Shown: positions 25,765 to 35,104, counted from the first letter of the stretch. The stretch is DNA of 64,000 nt from MRBY01 sp943371005 (GCA_943371005.1 CALRTB020000009.1:62001-126000); one strand, 5' to 3'. Notes: generated by a model from the sequence alone, not told the origin. Translations and numbers: made by a program.

Positions 25765-26439
25765 ATGGAAACACAGCCGAAGGTCATTTTTTTCGATGCA
25801 GTCGGAACCCTCTTTGGGGTCAGAGATGGAGTTGGGGCGACCTATGCCAAAATTGCCCAACGCCACGGTGTCAGCGCGGATCCAGAGCGATTAGAACAAG
25901 GATTTCGTCAATCCTTTAAACATAAACCAGCCCCCGCCTTTCCGAATATTGATGCTGAGTTGATCCCGAAACAGGAATTTCTTTGGTGGGAGGCGATCGC
26001 CCAGGAAACGTTTACTGCTGCGGGAGTAATTGATCAATTTCCCGATTTTCGTGCTTTTTTTACGGATTTGTACCAGCATTTTGCGACGGCAGAACCCTGG
26101 TTTCTTTTCGCGGAAACCTTGGCTTCGGTGCAGGATTGGCACGCCCAGGGCATTGAGTTGGGTTTGATTTCCAATTTCGACTCCCGCCTACTGCAGGTCC
26201 TAGATGCTTTAGAACTAGCTCCCTATTTCCAGAGTGTGACCATTTCCTCTCTAACCGGGGCAGCGAAACCAGACTCCAAAATTTTCCAGACAGCTCTTGC
26301 TAAACATGATTGTCAACCAGAGGAAGCACTCCACATCGGAGACAGTCGCTTGGAAGATTACGAAGCAGCAAAACGGCTAGGAATGCAGGCCCACCTCATT
26401 GAACGGGATCAGCCTTTTCCCTACAGTCGCCAGCCGTAA
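25765..26439 (+). CDS. HAD-superfamily hydrolase (HDHD3-like)
   Basis: Cytosolic haloacid-dehalogenase-fold protein of 224 residues. Motif I is VIFFDAVGTLFG: the nucleophile Asp is present but the second Asp of DxD is Val, as in the HDHD3 and haloacid-dehalogenase branches. Motif II is GLISNFDSR, motif III AKPDSKIF and motif IV HIGDSRLEDYEAAKRLG. The substrate is unknown. It probably shares a transcript with the type II NADH dehydrogenase. Confidence 0.82.
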   Translation: METQPKVIFFDAVGTLFGVRDGVGATYAKIAQRHGVSADPERLEQGFRQSFKHKPAPAFPNIDAELIPKQEFLWWEAIAQETFTAAGVIDQFPDFRAFFTDLYQHFATAEPWFLFAETLASVQDWHAQGIELGLISNFDSRLLQVLDALELAPYFQSVTISSLTGAAKPDSKIFQTALAKHDCQPEEALHIGDSRLEDYEAAKRLGMQAHLIERDQPFPYSRQP

Positions 26440-26513
26440 CACCCTCCGGCTTTCAGCCATGACCCCCCTCTAACTCCCCTCAAAGGAGAGAATGTTTGGG
26501 GGGGGGGCTAGGG
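26437..26513. repeat. Palindromic interspersed repeat, copy 1
   Basis: Lies between the convergent HAD and ureD genes. It reads ACACCCTCCGGCTTTCAGCC, then nested inverted repeats (CCCCCC with GGGGGG outside, CTCC-CCTCAAA-GGAG inside). The segment C-GGCTTTCAGCCA recurs in the copy at 41.9 kb. It may also serve as a bidirectional terminator. Confidence 0.5.
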
Positions 26514-26518
26514 ATGGG

Positions 26519-27376
26519 TTAATAGGCCTGCCAGATGCGGGACAGGATTGGCGGTTGGGGAGCATAAAGCGATCGCCAATTTTGCCAGAGGCTAAGGAAC
26601 CACCGTTTTACCTCGGTGCTGGAGTGACCCCGATAGCGACAGAGAACTCCTTGCGGTAATTGTGTGATTCCACCTAAACCTTTCTGAAGAACTGCCATGG
26701 TTTGCCGCAACTCCGTAATTTGAGCCTCGTTAATTTCTAAACCCACTAGGGCCAGACTCCCGACCACCGGCTGATTATTGAGACCATTCCAGGCAGCGAA
26801 GACCTCTGGGTTTCCTGGTAGCCATTGGCGATCGCCCCAGAGCAGTTCGTCCCCCTGCCAAATTTCTGTCAGCCCCCGCCAGTTACCGGAGATAAATTTC
26901 TCCCCCCGCGCCGTGCGCCCAAACCGGAGAATTTCCCAGCCGCACCACACTGCCCTTGGGGCTAGATTGATCCGCAAGCTCTGGTGATATTCTGCTCCGT
27001 CAAAAACGATCATCTCCTGGGGAAAATATTCCAAAATACTGCCCGGTGCCTGGTTAATCACCCCATCCTGCCGCGCCGTTTCCCCGTTGGTGCGATAAAT
27101 TTTGTTGGCTGCTGCTGTTGTGAGGAAAACATGACTTTCCGGTTGCAGTTCGAGATCTAAAGATAGGCGATCACCCCCGACAATGCCCCCCGCCGTATGG
27201 AGCAATACCGTGTGACAAATGCGATCGCCCTCCGGGTAAAATGGCCGCTGAATCCGAAAGGGCGCCTGGGTAAAACAGCGTTGCATTTCCGTCTTGCCCT
27301 GGCGCTGCCCGTAGATTAAGCCCACCTTGCCGTGCCAGGGCTGCGCTTTATGAATCACCTGTTGTTGATCTTGCAT
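26519..27376 (-). CDS. ureD: Urease accessory protein UreD
   Basis: Scaffold of the UreDFG complex that delivers nickel to the urease active site in the cytosol. The 285-residue product is of family length, with TAGGIVGGDRL near residue 60, TTAAANKIYRT, the YFPQEMIVFDGAEY block near 115 and GWEILRFGRTARGE. It stands alone: none of ureA, B, C, E, F or G is beside it, which matches the scattered urease genes of many cyanobacteria. ATG at 27376. Confidence 0.94.
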   Translation of the reverse strand: MQDQQQVIHKAQPWHGKVGLIYGQRQGKTEMQRCFTQAPFRIQRPFYPEGDRICHTVLLHTAGGIVGGDRLSLDLELQPESHVFLTTAAANKIYRTNGETARQDGVINQAPGSILEYFPQEMIVFDGAEYHQSLRINLAPRAVWCGWEILRFGRTARGEKFISGNWRGLTEIWQGDELLWGDRQWLPGNPEVFAAWNGLNNQPVVGSLALVGLEINEAQITELRQTMAVLQKGLGGITQLPQGVLCRYRGHSSTEVKRWFLSLWQNWRSLYAPQPPILSRIWQAY

Positions 27377-27644
27377 TTTTGTCTGAAATTGATGGGATTA
27401 GGGGGACTAAAAATTGCCGCCAAAATATTCCCCAACAGCGGTCTATTTTCTCGATCATCCCACTGATCTGGGAAGTCACAACGGCGATCGCCAAATATTT
27501 TGTTCCCAAAACAATGGAGCAAACAAACCTCAAGAATCCTAATCAAACTTCCGCCCCCGTATAGTTGCCGCTCACAGACAGATGCTTTATCTTTGAAAAA
27601 ATTTTCACGAATTTCCCATTCTTTCAGAAACATAAGGAGTCCCT

Positions 27645-29117
27645 ATGTACATCGTCCAGATTGCTTCGGAATGCGCCCCCGTCGCGAAAGTAGGTGGACT
27701 CGGAGATGTGGTTTACGGACTCAGTCGCGAGCTTAGTCTGCGCGGCCATTGTGTCGAAATTATTTTGCCCAAATATGATTGTCTCCGCTATGACCATATT
27801 TGGGGGATGCACGAAGCCTATCGGGATCTGTGGGTACCCTGGTTTGGCGGCGCGGTTCACTGCACTGTCTTCTATGGTTGGGTTCACGGCCAACAATGTT
27901 TCTTTATCGAACCCCACTCCGGTGATAACTTTTTCAGTCGGGGCTTTTTTTATGGGGCCTTAGACGACCACATGCGTTTTGCCTTCTTTAGCAAGGCCGC
28001 CCTCGAATTTTTACAAAAATCCAACAAACGCCCCGACATTATCCACTGCCATGACTGGCAAACAGGTCTTGTCCCAGTAATGCTCTTTGAAATGTATAAG
28101 TGGCACGGCCTCTGGAATCAACGGGTGTGCTACACCATCCATAACTTTAAACATCAAGGGATTGCTGGTGCTGATATTCTCTGGGCGACAGGCCTCAATA
28201 ACGAAGGCTATTATTTCCACTACGATCGCCTCCGGGATAACTTTAATCCCTTTGCCTTGAATTTCATGAAGGGGGGCATTGTCTATGCCAATGCGGTGAC
28301 GACTGTTTCGCCCCACCACGCCTGGGAAGCCCACTACACGGATATTGGTTGCGGCCTTAGCCATACCCTGCACCTCCACCAAGACAAGTTCAAGGGAATC
28401 CTAAACGGCATCGATTACAGTACTTGGAACCCAGAAGTAGACCACAATATCGAGCTGCAATACGGTTGGGATAGCCTCGAAAATAAAGCGAAAAACAAAA
28501 AAGCCCTACGCGATCGCCTTTTACTGGAAGACAATGACCGACCGATCATCACCTACATTGGCCGCCTCGATGACCAAAAAGGCGTGCATTTAGTTCACCA
28601 TGCCATGTACTATGCCCTCAACCGGGGGGCGCAATTTGTCCTCCTTGGGTCTGCCACCGAAGGGTCAATCAATTCCTGGTTCTGGCACGAAAAATTCCAC
28701 CTCAACGACAACCCCAACTGTCACATTGAGCTAGGCTTCAACGCAGAACTGTCCCACATGATCTATGCCGGGGCCGATATGCTGGTGGTTCCCAGTAACT
28801 ATGAACCTTGTGGTCTGACCCAACTCATCGCCCTTAAGTATGGTGTGGTGCCCATTGTCCGGGGTGTTGGCGGCCTCGTCAGTACCGTATTTGACCGGGA
28901 TCACGACGACAAGCATCCCCCCGAAGAGCGCAATGGCTATGTCTTTTACCAAACGGATAACCACGCCCTTGAATCAGCCATGGAACGGGCCATTGGTTTA
29001 TATACGGTGTACCCCGAAGAATTCCGGAAGCTACAAATTCAGGGGATGAAATATGACTATTCCTGGAATAACCCCGGCAATGAATACATCGATCTCTACG
29101 AGTTTATCCGTGCCTAA
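27645..29117 (+). CDS. glgA: Glycogen synthase (ADP-glucose type, GT5), GlgA2-like
   Basis: Extends alpha-1,4-glucan chains from ADP-glucose in the cytosol. The 490-residue GT-B enzyme starts with the nucleotide-binding SECAPVAKVGGLGDVV (the KxGGL motif at residue 15), has IIHCHDWQTGLVP and, near residue 380, VPSNYEPCGLTQLIALKYG, which carries the Glu and the Cys-containing loop of the acceptor domain. The N-terminus and the FFYGALDD segment resemble the GlgA2 paralogue of cyanobacteria, a judgement by memory. TAAGGAG five bases before the ATG is a strong ribosome binding site. Together with glgP at 38.5 kb the window covers synthesis and breakdown. Confidence 0.94.
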   Translation: MYIVQIASECAPVAKVGGLGDVVYGLSRELSLRGHCVEIILPKYDCLRYDHIWGMHEAYRDLWVPWFGGAVHCTVFYGWVHGQQCFFIEPHSGDNFFSRGFFYGALDDHMRFAFFSKAALEFLQKSNKRPDIIHCHDWQTGLVPVMLFEMYKWHGLWNQRVCYTIHNFKHQGIAGADILWATGLNNEGYYFHYDRLRDNFNPFALNFMKGGIVYANAVTTVSPHHAWEAHYTDIGCGLSHTLHLHQDKFKGILNGIDYSTWNPEVDHNIELQYGWDSLENKAKNKKALRDRLLLEDNDRPIITYIGRLDDQKGVHLVHHAMYYALNRGAQFVLLGSATEGSINSWFWHEKFHLNDNPNCHIELGFNAELSHMIYAGADMLVVPSNYEPCGLTQLIALKYGVVPIVRGVGGLVSTVFDRDHDDKHPPEERNGYVFYQTDNHALESAMERAIGLYTVYPEEFRKLQIQGMKYDYSWNNPGNEYIDLYEFIRA

Positions 29118-29160
29118 TTGGTGCTTATCCAGTACGTTTTGAGATCAAACGGCCCTGTCA

Positions 29161-29216
29161 TCCCTGGGAAATATGTCCCCAAAGCCTGAACCAAGGCCCC
29201 TAACAATTCCCAGGGA
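29161..29216. other. Perfect 10-bp inverted repeat downstream of glgA
   Basis: TCCCTGGGAA at 29161-29170 is mirrored exactly by TTCCCAGGGA at 29207-29216 across 36 bases. There is no T run, so it is not a standard terminator. It could stabilise the glgA 3' end or bind a dimeric regulator. Confidence 0.45.
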
Positions 29217-29258
29217 AGTCGCTACCATGGTAGGCAAGTTCCTCCTTTGTCCGTGCCT

Positions 29259-29540
29259 ATGGATGCCTTTAGTCCCTATCCGCCTGAGTGGATCAAAAAT
29301 GCGAGCCACGCCCTTAGTTTCCATTGTCCCAGTTGTGAAGCGCTCCCCCATGATGCGAAACGGGCCTGGTTAAATCGTTATGCCCCAGTGACCGATGCCC
29401 TGCACCGTCGTCGCTGGCAGGAGTTTTATGAATGTCAATGTGGCACCGTTTGGTGGGCCTGGAGTAGCGATCGCCCCCCGTCCCGCTACCAAACAGATGA
29501 CCGGGGTGAGAATGACGAATTTCGCCGGGGCTTGTTTTAG
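29259..29540 (+). CDS. Small zinc-ribbon-like hypothetical protein
   Basis: A 93-residue protein with two Cys pairs, FHCPSCEAL near residue 25 and ECQCGTVWW near 63, spaced like a small zinc ribbon, plus an aromatic-rich middle (YECQCGTVWWAW). The function is unknown to me. ATG at 29259; a TTG four codons upstream is possible. It sits between glgA and accC on the same strand. Confidence 0.6.
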   Translation: MDAFSPYPPEWIKNASHALSFHCPSCEALPHDAKRAWLNRYAPVTDALHRRRWQEFYECQCGTVWWAWSSDRPPSRYQTDDRGENDEFRRGLF

Positions 29541-29651
29541 AGAAATCGCGAAAGTCTTTTCCGGGGCGATCGCCGCTTGCCGAGGGATACCCCTTACCAT
29601 GATAATGTTGGCTACCCATCACACTGGGGACGCAAACGCCAACGGAACACC

Positions 29652-30998
29652 ATGCAGTTTTCAAAGATTCTCATCGCCAATCGCGGAGAAGTTGCCCTAC
29701 GCATTATCCACACCTGTCAGGAGCTCGGCATTGCCACCGTCGCCGTCCACTCCACCGTAGATCGCCAAGCCCTCCACGTTCAGCTCGCCGATGAGAGCAT
29801 TTGCATTGGCCCACCCCAGAGCAGCAAAAGCTATCTCAACATTCCCAATATTATCGCTGCGGCCCTCAGCAGTAACGCCGACGCAATCCACCCAGGCTAC
29901 GGTTTTCTGGCTGAGAATGCTAAATTCGCAGAAATTTGTGCCGACCACCAAATTACCTTTATTGGCCCTTCCCCGGAAGCGATGATCGCCATGGGAGATA
30001 AATCCACCGCTAAAAAAACGATGCAGGCAGCAAAGGTGCCCACCGTACCCGGGAGTGCTGGCTTAGTGGCCTCCGAAGAACAAGCCTTAGAAATTGCGGC
30101 CCAAATTGGCTACCCTGTGATGATCAAAGCCACGGCGGGTGGTGGTGGCCGGGGGATGCGCCTTGTGCCGAGCGCCGAAGAATTACCCCGTTTGTACCGA
30201 GCGGCCCAGGGGGAAGCAGAGGCAGCCTTTGGCAATGGCGGCGTTTATATCGAAAAATTTATTGAACGGCCCCGCCACATTGAGTTTCAGATCCTCGCGG
30301 ATCAATACGGCAATGTGATCCACCTAGGGGAACGGGATTGTTCGATCCAACGGCGACACCAAAAACTCCTCGAAGAAGCGCCCAGCGCAATTCTCACCCC
30401 TAGGCTCCGGGACAAAATGGGGAAAGCAGCGGTCAAAGCGGCGAAATCCATTGATTATGTCGGGGCGGGAACGGTGGAATTCCTCGTGGATAAGAATGGG
30501 GATTTCTACTTTATGGAGATGAATACCCGGATTCAGGTGGAACACCCGGTGACGGAGATGGTGACAGGACTAGATCTGATTGCTGAACAAATTAAAGTCG
30601 CCCAAGGCGATCGCCTCAGCCTGAATCAAAATCAAGTACATCTTAATGGCCATGCCATCGAGTGCCGGATCAATGCCGAGGATCCCGACCACGACTTCCG
30701 GCCGACCCCCGGCAAAATCAGCGGCTATCTTCCACCCGGTGGCCCCGGCGTGCGGATAGATTCCCATGTCTACACCGATTATGAAATTTCCCCCTACTAC
30801 GATTCTTTAATCGGCAAACTAATTGTTTGGGGGCCAGACCGAGACACCGCCATTCGCCGCATGAAGCGCGCCCTCCGAGAATGTGCCATTACTGGGGTGT
30901 CTACCACCATCGGCTTCCACCAAAAGATTTTGAATCACCCGGCTTTTTTGGCAGCCGATGTCGATACAAACTTTATCCAGCAGCACATGTTGCCCTAG
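29652..30998 (+). CDS. accC: Acetyl-CoA carboxylase, biotin carboxylase subunit
   Basis: ATP-grasp enzyme that carboxylates the biotin on AccB, the first half-reaction of fatty-acid synthesis. The 448-residue product begins ILIANRGEVALRI and contains the glycine-rich ATP loop KATAGGGGRGMRLV near residue 160, the metal-binding YFMEMNTRIQVEHPVTEM near 285 and the C-terminal ITGVSTTIGFH. ATG at 29652 matches the family start exactly; the longer frame from 29577 adds non-homologous residues. accB is not adjacent, as usual in cyanobacteria. Confidence 0.96.
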   Translation: MQFSKILIANRGEVALRIIHTCQELGIATVAVHSTVDRQALHVQLADESICIGPPQSSKSYLNIPNIIAAALSSNADAIHPGYGFLAENAKFAEICADHQITFIGPSPEAMIAMGDKSTAKKTMQAAKVPTVPGSAGLVASEEQALEIAAQIGYPVMIKATAGGGGRGMRLVPSAEELPRLYRAAQGEAEAAFGNGGVYIEKFIERPRHIEFQILADQYGNVIHLGERDCSIQRRHQKLLEEAPSAILTPRLRDKMGKAAVKAAKSIDYVGAGTVEFLVDKNGDFYFMEMNTRIQVEHPVTEMVTGLDLIAEQIKVAQGDRLSLNQNQVHLNGHAIECRINAEDPDHDFRPTPGKISGYLPPGGPGVRIDSHVYTDYEISPYYDSLIGKLIVWGPDRDTAIRRMKRALRECAITGVSTTIGFHQKILNHPAFLAADVDTNFIQQHMLP

Positions 30999-31057
30999 GG
31001 GCGATCGCGTATCTAACTTTAGGACAACCCCCATAAATGACTACTGGGGAAGCCTCC

Positions 31058-31543
31058 TTACTTCTTCGCGATAACTTGGACCAAAGTTTGGCCCTGATCG
31101 TCATAGATCATGATTTGGGAAGCGCGGTCTTGCTTTTGAAAGCCAAACATTGATTGCCCATTGACATCCATGGTCATTTCTTGGCTCCAACCATTTTTCG
31201 CCATTTCTGCGGTGTATTTGTCCTTGACAGCAGCCACACTTTCGTTGCTGACAAAGGTGACGGAAACCCCCTCCGGTAAATCCATCGCCATTCTAATTTC
31301 TGCATTTTTGTCGAAATAAATGTCCTTGGGGAAAGTGTCAGGGAGTTTGACATTGTCGCCACTGCTGACAGACAGATTTCCTTCGTTAGTTTTGATATCG
31401 ACAGATTCTTGGGACATATCAATATCAACTTTTTCGCCGGAGCCAGCCTCAATTGCTTTTTCGAAAATCATTTCCTGAACCATGCCGCAACCACCGAGGC
31501 CGAGGGAACAGAGAAAGAAGACGGGTAAAATAAACTTTTTCAC
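31058..31543 (-). CDS. Hypothetical lipoprotein
   Basis: A 161-residue exported protein. After the basic start VKKF comes a hydrophobic segment ending in the lipobox LGLGGC, so it is probably lipid-anchored. The mature part is acidic, with a beta-rich look and a repeated MxxxGxSMFGFQKQ-type C-terminus. GTG at 31543 is chosen because AAGGAC ends seven bases before it and the signal peptide then begins properly; the longer frame to 31636 has no such site. I do not recognise the family. Confidence 0.72.
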   Translation of the reverse strand: MKKFILPVFFLCSLGLGGCGMVQEMIFEKAIEAGSGEKVDIDMSQESVDIKTNEGNLSVSSGDNVKLPDTFPKDIYFDKNAEIRMAMDLPEGVSVTFVSNESVAAVKDKYTAEMAKNGWSQEMTMDVNGQSMFGFQKQDRASQIMIYDDQGQTLVQVIAKK

Positions 31544-31804
31544 GGCTTTTGTCCTTAAATTTTGTTTGTTTATGGCTTGGCTTACGGTACTCACCATCGC
31601 TCTTTGCATGATGCGTTCCAGTTTTTTTAGGGGCAATGGCTAAAACAGACAGCCAATAATAGTTAATAGTGGCTCCCCAGGTAGACTGATGCAGTTTCTG
31701 AAAATCCTAGGTCGTTGCCTCCATTCTCGATGGATTCGCTAAAAATCAAGGTCGCAGTTAAGTTAAATTAAGTCTTAACGTGATGAATTTTTTTGGTGAA
31801 TGCG

Positions 31805-32092
31805 ATGTCTTGGTTAGCTGTGACCAGTTTGGGCCTTAATCTGCTGTTGGGTGCGATGACGCTATTTTTCATTTTCCGCATTGTGCTCACTTGGTATCCC
31901 CAGGCGGAGTTAACGAAACTGCCCTTTAGCTTGGTGGTGTTGCCGACGGAACCGCTTTTGGCCCCGACCAGAAAGCTGGTACCGCCCCTAGGAGGCATTG
32001 ATATTTCTCCGGTGATTTGGGTCGGGATCGTCACCCTCCTGCGGGAAGTACTGCTGGGTCAGCAGGGTCTGTTGGTGATGCTGTTGCGCTAA
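31805..32092 (+). CDS. YggT/Ycf19 family membrane protein
   Basis: A 95-residue protein with two hydrophobic spans separated by the family motif VLTWYPQAEL and LLAPTRKLVPPLGGIDISPV. Ycf19/YggT proteins in cyanobacteria and chloroplasts have been linked to thylakoid and nucleoid organisation. ATG at 31805 is taken; GTG at 31796 is an alternative. Confidence 0.85.
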   Translation: MSWLAVTSLGLNLLLGAMTLFFIFRIVLTWYPQAELTKLPFSLVVLPTEPLLAPTRKLVPPLGGIDISPVIWVGIVTLLREVLLGQQGLLVMLLR

Positions 32093-32189
32093 AGAAACTG
32101 GCAAATTGTAGGGATTAGGCCGTTGGAACCCCAGGCTTTTGATCCGCGTCTAACGGGATAACATTGGCAATAAGTGAAGAATATTTGAT

Positions 32190-32669
32190 ATGTGGCGACG
32201 GTGTTTATTGGCTTTGACAGGGGCTTGGGGTATGGGACTGGCGATCGCCCCGGTGATGGCCCAACCGTTACCAAAGCAAGCCATCTTTGAAAATCTCCAG
32301 TTGCGACCGAATTTTGTTCCCAATCCCCAAATATTGCGGGGGGTTAGTGGTGGCAGCGAGCAGGCCGCAGAGTTTTTGAATATTGAAGATACCCCCACAG
32401 GGCCTTGTGTTGGGTTTATCGACAACCATGCGGATCATCGCCTCAGCTTGATGACGTTTTTTAATGATTTAAAACTGAGCGTTGAAAGTTCAGGGGATAC
32501 GGTGCTCGTGGTCAAAGGCCCCGGTGGGGTATGGTGCAATGATGATGCGGTGGGTCAAAATCCGGCGATTCGCGGCGAATGGCAAAAAGGACAGTACCAG
32601 GTTTGGGTCGGCTCCCGGGGGCAACGGCAATATTACCCTTATATTTTAGAAATTCACCATCGGAAGTAA
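32190..32669 (+). CDS. Secreted hypothetical protein
   Basis: A 159-residue protein with a clear signal peptide (basic MWRRC, hydrophobic core, cleavage after PVMAQ). The mature chain has a Gly-rich GGVSGGSEQ region and two Cys (GPCVGF, VWCNDD) suited to one disulfide, with a beta-rich end QYYPYILEIH. It looks like a cyanobacterial pre-peptidase-like or beta-sandwich exoprotein, but I cannot assign it. hom starts 76 bases later. Confidence 0.65.
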   Translation: MWRRCLLALTGAWGMGLAIAPVMAQPLPKQAIFENLQLRPNFVPNPQILRGVSGGSEQAAEFLNIEDTPTGPCVGFIDNHADHRLSLMTFFNDLKLSVESSGDTVLVVKGPGGVWCNDDAVGQNPAIRGEWQKGQYQVWVGSRGQRQYYPYILEIHHRK

Positions 32670-32745
32670 TTGATCCCGGAGTTTGGAGATCAGGTAATGG
32701 GGGATAATGGAAACATTATCTTGATGTTGCACTAGAGAAAACATT

Positions 32746-34041
32746 GTGGCTATCGGAATTGGTTTACTTGGCTTAGGAACGGTTGGCACTGGCACCGCAG
32801 AAATTTTGCTGTCGCCCCAGGGCCGCCACCCGCTGTTGGGGGAAGTGGTTTTGAAACGGGCAGGGGTACGCTCCCTAGATAAGCCCCGAAACATTGATTT
32901 ACCAGCGGGTTGCCTAACCACTGATCTGGAGGCCATCGTCAAAGATCCAGAGATTCAGGTGGTGGTTGAGTTGTTGGGGGGTCTGGAGCCAGCGCGCACC
33001 TTAATCCTGGCGGCGATCGCCAATGGGAAACATGTGGTCACAGCCAACAAAGCAGTCATTGCCAAGTACGGCGAAGAAATTTATACAGCGGCCAACGAAG
33101 CAGGGGTTTATGTGCTCCTAGAGGCGGCGGTGGGCGGTGGTATTCCGATCATCAAACCTCTTAAGCAATCCCTCGGTGTCAATCGCATTACCCGCGTCAT
33201 TGGCATTATCAATGGCACCACAAACTACATCCTTACCCAAATGACCCAGCACGGGGCAGATTTTGGGGAAGTGCTGGCCGAGGCCCAAAAACTGGGTTAT
33301 GCCGAAGCGGATCCCAGCGCCGATGTAGATGGGGGCGACGCAGCGGACAAAATTGCCATTCTCGCTTCCTTGGCCTTTGGGGGACGTATCCGACGGGATA
33401 GCGTTTACTGTGAGGGGATTCGCTCCATTAGTGCGGCAGATATTAGTTTTGCGAAAAAGCTCGGCTTTGTGATCAAATTATTGGCGATCGCCGAACGGCC
33501 CGACCTCGAAGAAGATGCCTTGCAATTGCGGGTTCACCCAACTTTGGTGCCGGAAGATCATCCCATCGCCAGTGTGAATGGCGTCTTTAATGCGATCCTC
33601 GTGGAAGGGGAACCCCTCGGCCAAGTCATGTTCTATGGCCCTGGGGCTGGGGCTGGGGCAACGGCTAGTGCAGTGGTTTCTGACATTGTCCATGTGGTGG
33701 GTCTGTTGCATTCTGACCAAGTGGTGCAGAAGCTCAACCCGCTCCTGGGCTGCACCCACGAGCATTACAGCAAAATTTTGCCCATCGATACCCTAAAAAC
33801 GCGTTTCTATGCACGCTTCTTGTCGCGGGATTTACCCGGTGTGATCGGCGACCTGGGGACTTGCTTTGGGCAGCACCAAGTAAGCCTGGAATCGGTCGTA
33901 CAGATTGGTCTCCAGGATGATTGCGCCGAGATTGTCGTCGTGACCCATGATGTCCATGAGGCAAACTTCCGGGAAGCCCTGCGGGAAATTGAAGGCCTAG
34001 AGGCGATCAAGGAAGTACCCAGTATTCTCCGCGTCCTCTAG
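32746..34041 (+). CDS. hom: Homoserine dehydrogenase
   Basis: Reduces aspartate semialdehyde to homoserine for threonine and methionine synthesis. The 431-residue product has the nucleotide motif GLGTVGTGTAEI, the VTANKAVIAKYG segment near residue 105, the substrate block AVGGGIPIIKPL near 128 and GYAEADPSADVDGGDAADK near 185. A C-terminal ACT domain (GVIGDLGTCFGQHQVSLES) suggests feedback control by an amino acid, normally threonine. The start codon is GTG at 32746. A strong terminator follows at 34067. Confidence 0.95.
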   Translation: MAIGIGLLGLGTVGTGTAEILLSPQGRHPLLGEVVLKRAGVRSLDKPRNIDLPAGCLTTDLEAIVKDPEIQVVVELLGGLEPARTLILAAIANGKHVVTANKAVIAKYGEEIYTAANEAGVYVLLEAAVGGGIPIIKPLKQSLGVNRITRVIGIINGTTNYILTQMTQHGADFGEVLAEAQKLGYAEADPSADVDGGDAADKIAILASLAFGGRIRRDSVYCEGIRSISAADISFAKKLGFVIKLLAIAERPDLEEDALQLRVHPTLVPEDHPIASVNGVFNAILVEGEPLGQVMFYGPGAGAGATASAVVSDIVHVVGLLHSDQVVQKLNPLLGCTHEHYSKILPIDTLKTRFYARFLSRDLPGVIGDLGTCFGQHQVSLESVVQIGLQDDCAEIVVVTHDVHEANFREALREIEGLEAIKEVPSILRVL

Positions 34042-34066
34042 TAATCGCCCAACTTCATAATTAAAG

Positions 34067-34094
34067 ATCCTCCATATTTCTGGGGGGTTTTTTT
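34067..34094 (+). terminator. Rho-independent terminator of hom
   Basis: The stem ATCCTCC/GGGGGGT (G-U pairs allowed), with a loop of about eight bases, is followed by seven T. It marks the boundary between the conserved gene block on the left and the accessory island on the right. Confidence 0.75.
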
Positions 34095-34156
34095 GCGTAT
34101 TACTCAATGCAGCGATCGCCTCTCAGCACTAACCCAAAAGGCGATCGCCACCGAAC

Positions 34157-34675
34157 TTAAAGAAATTGACAAAGAAATTCGTTTAGTTCATCTTTTCCGG
34201 CCTGGGTGATGATGTTGTATAGCACTTCTTGGCTTTGGTCTGGAGTAAAAAATCGATAAAAACGGCTATCGGTATCCACGCGGCGGACATAAATTAGGGG
34301 AATACCCGCCGATTGGAGTAGTTGGGATTTTAGGCGATCGCGGATCTGGGCTTCGTGGGTGTCATGCCAGTGGGATTGGCACTCGATTACCAATTTTGCT
34401 TTGCGACTTACATCGATTCCCTTTTCCAGTAAGGCGATATCAACTCTAGAGTTTGCCCAAAACTTGAATAAATCTGTTGGCAAGTAGGGTACATCATTGG
34501 GACGAGCACAGATAACTCCTAGAGGAATCTGCCCCCAGCATCGATAGCGATCGCCAAGCAACATTTCAATCAGTTCGAGAATAAAGGCTTCGTAATCATT
34601 GATGATTTCACCATTCTGAAAGTTGATGTTGTGGGCAGAGGTCACGAAAGCATCGGTATTCGGTAATACGTTCAT
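34157..34675 (-). CDS. DUF2726-like putative nuclease-fold protein
   Basis: A 172-residue protein whose core, VDIALLEKG...KLVIECQSHWHD followed by RDRLKSQLLQSAGIPLIYV, matches the layout of DUF2726: a D...E-x-Q type restriction-nuclease fold with an (R/K)D pair and a hydrophobic strand. The assignment is by pattern only. The gene is read toward hom. Its neighbours on the other side are the retron genes, so it may belong to the same accessory block, although its own sequence still contains HIP1 sites (for example at 34547). Confidence 0.55.
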   Translation of the reverse strand: MNVLPNTDAFVTSAHNINFQNGEIINDYEAFILELIEMLLGDRYRCWGQIPLGVICARPNDVPYLPTDLFKFWANSRVDIALLEKGIDVSRKAKLVIECQSHWHDTHEAQIRDRLKSQLLQSAGIPLIYVRRVDTDSRFYRFFTPDQSQEVLYNIITQAGKDELNEFLCQFL

Positions 34676-34709
34676 GGGAAATTTCCTAAAAAATGTTAAT
34701 GGGTAGTGT

Positions 34710-34961
34710 TTAGCGGTATTGGACGATCATCCAGAGGAAGCTTTTTTTGCCTTTGCCGACGTAGCGGGCTTCCATATCGTCCTTGCGGTAAATGGTCTGA
34801 CCTCGGCGTTTTGCTTGGCAGAGGGTCGATTCTCCGACATCAAGCATGGCGGCAGCACGTTTTGTTGGAACTTGTAGCTTAATTACGTACAATTCTGGCT
34901 TCTTTTTACGTACCCAAGAAGCTTGCGACACAGCAAAAAGATTTGTTTGCTCAAAAGGCAT
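34710..34961 (-). CDS. Small helix-turn-helix-like protein, unknown
   Basis: An 83-residue basic protein. The segment RAAAMLDVGESTLCQAKRRGQ resembles the helix-turn-helix of excisionase or MerR-like DNA-binding domains, followed by a short beta-type tail. It is divergent from the retron operon: 141 bases separate its start from the retron promoter. It could control the retron or belong to a former mobile element. The family is not recognised. Confidence 0.55.
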   Translation of the reverse strand: MPFEQTNLFAVSQASWVRKKKPELYVIKLQVPTKRAAAMLDVGESTLCQAKRRGQTIYRKDDMEARYVGKGKKSFLWMIVQYR

Positions 34962-35104
34962 GGCATGATTCCAAAAACAGAATTACGCAAACAATATCAC
35001 AAGTTCGCTAAAAGCGACAATACTTTGCTGAGGTCGTCTTTTTCAAGTCTGCATTCGCTGTGAGCGAAATAAAGATTTGATTTGGATACTTTTTTTTGTA
35101 TTCA

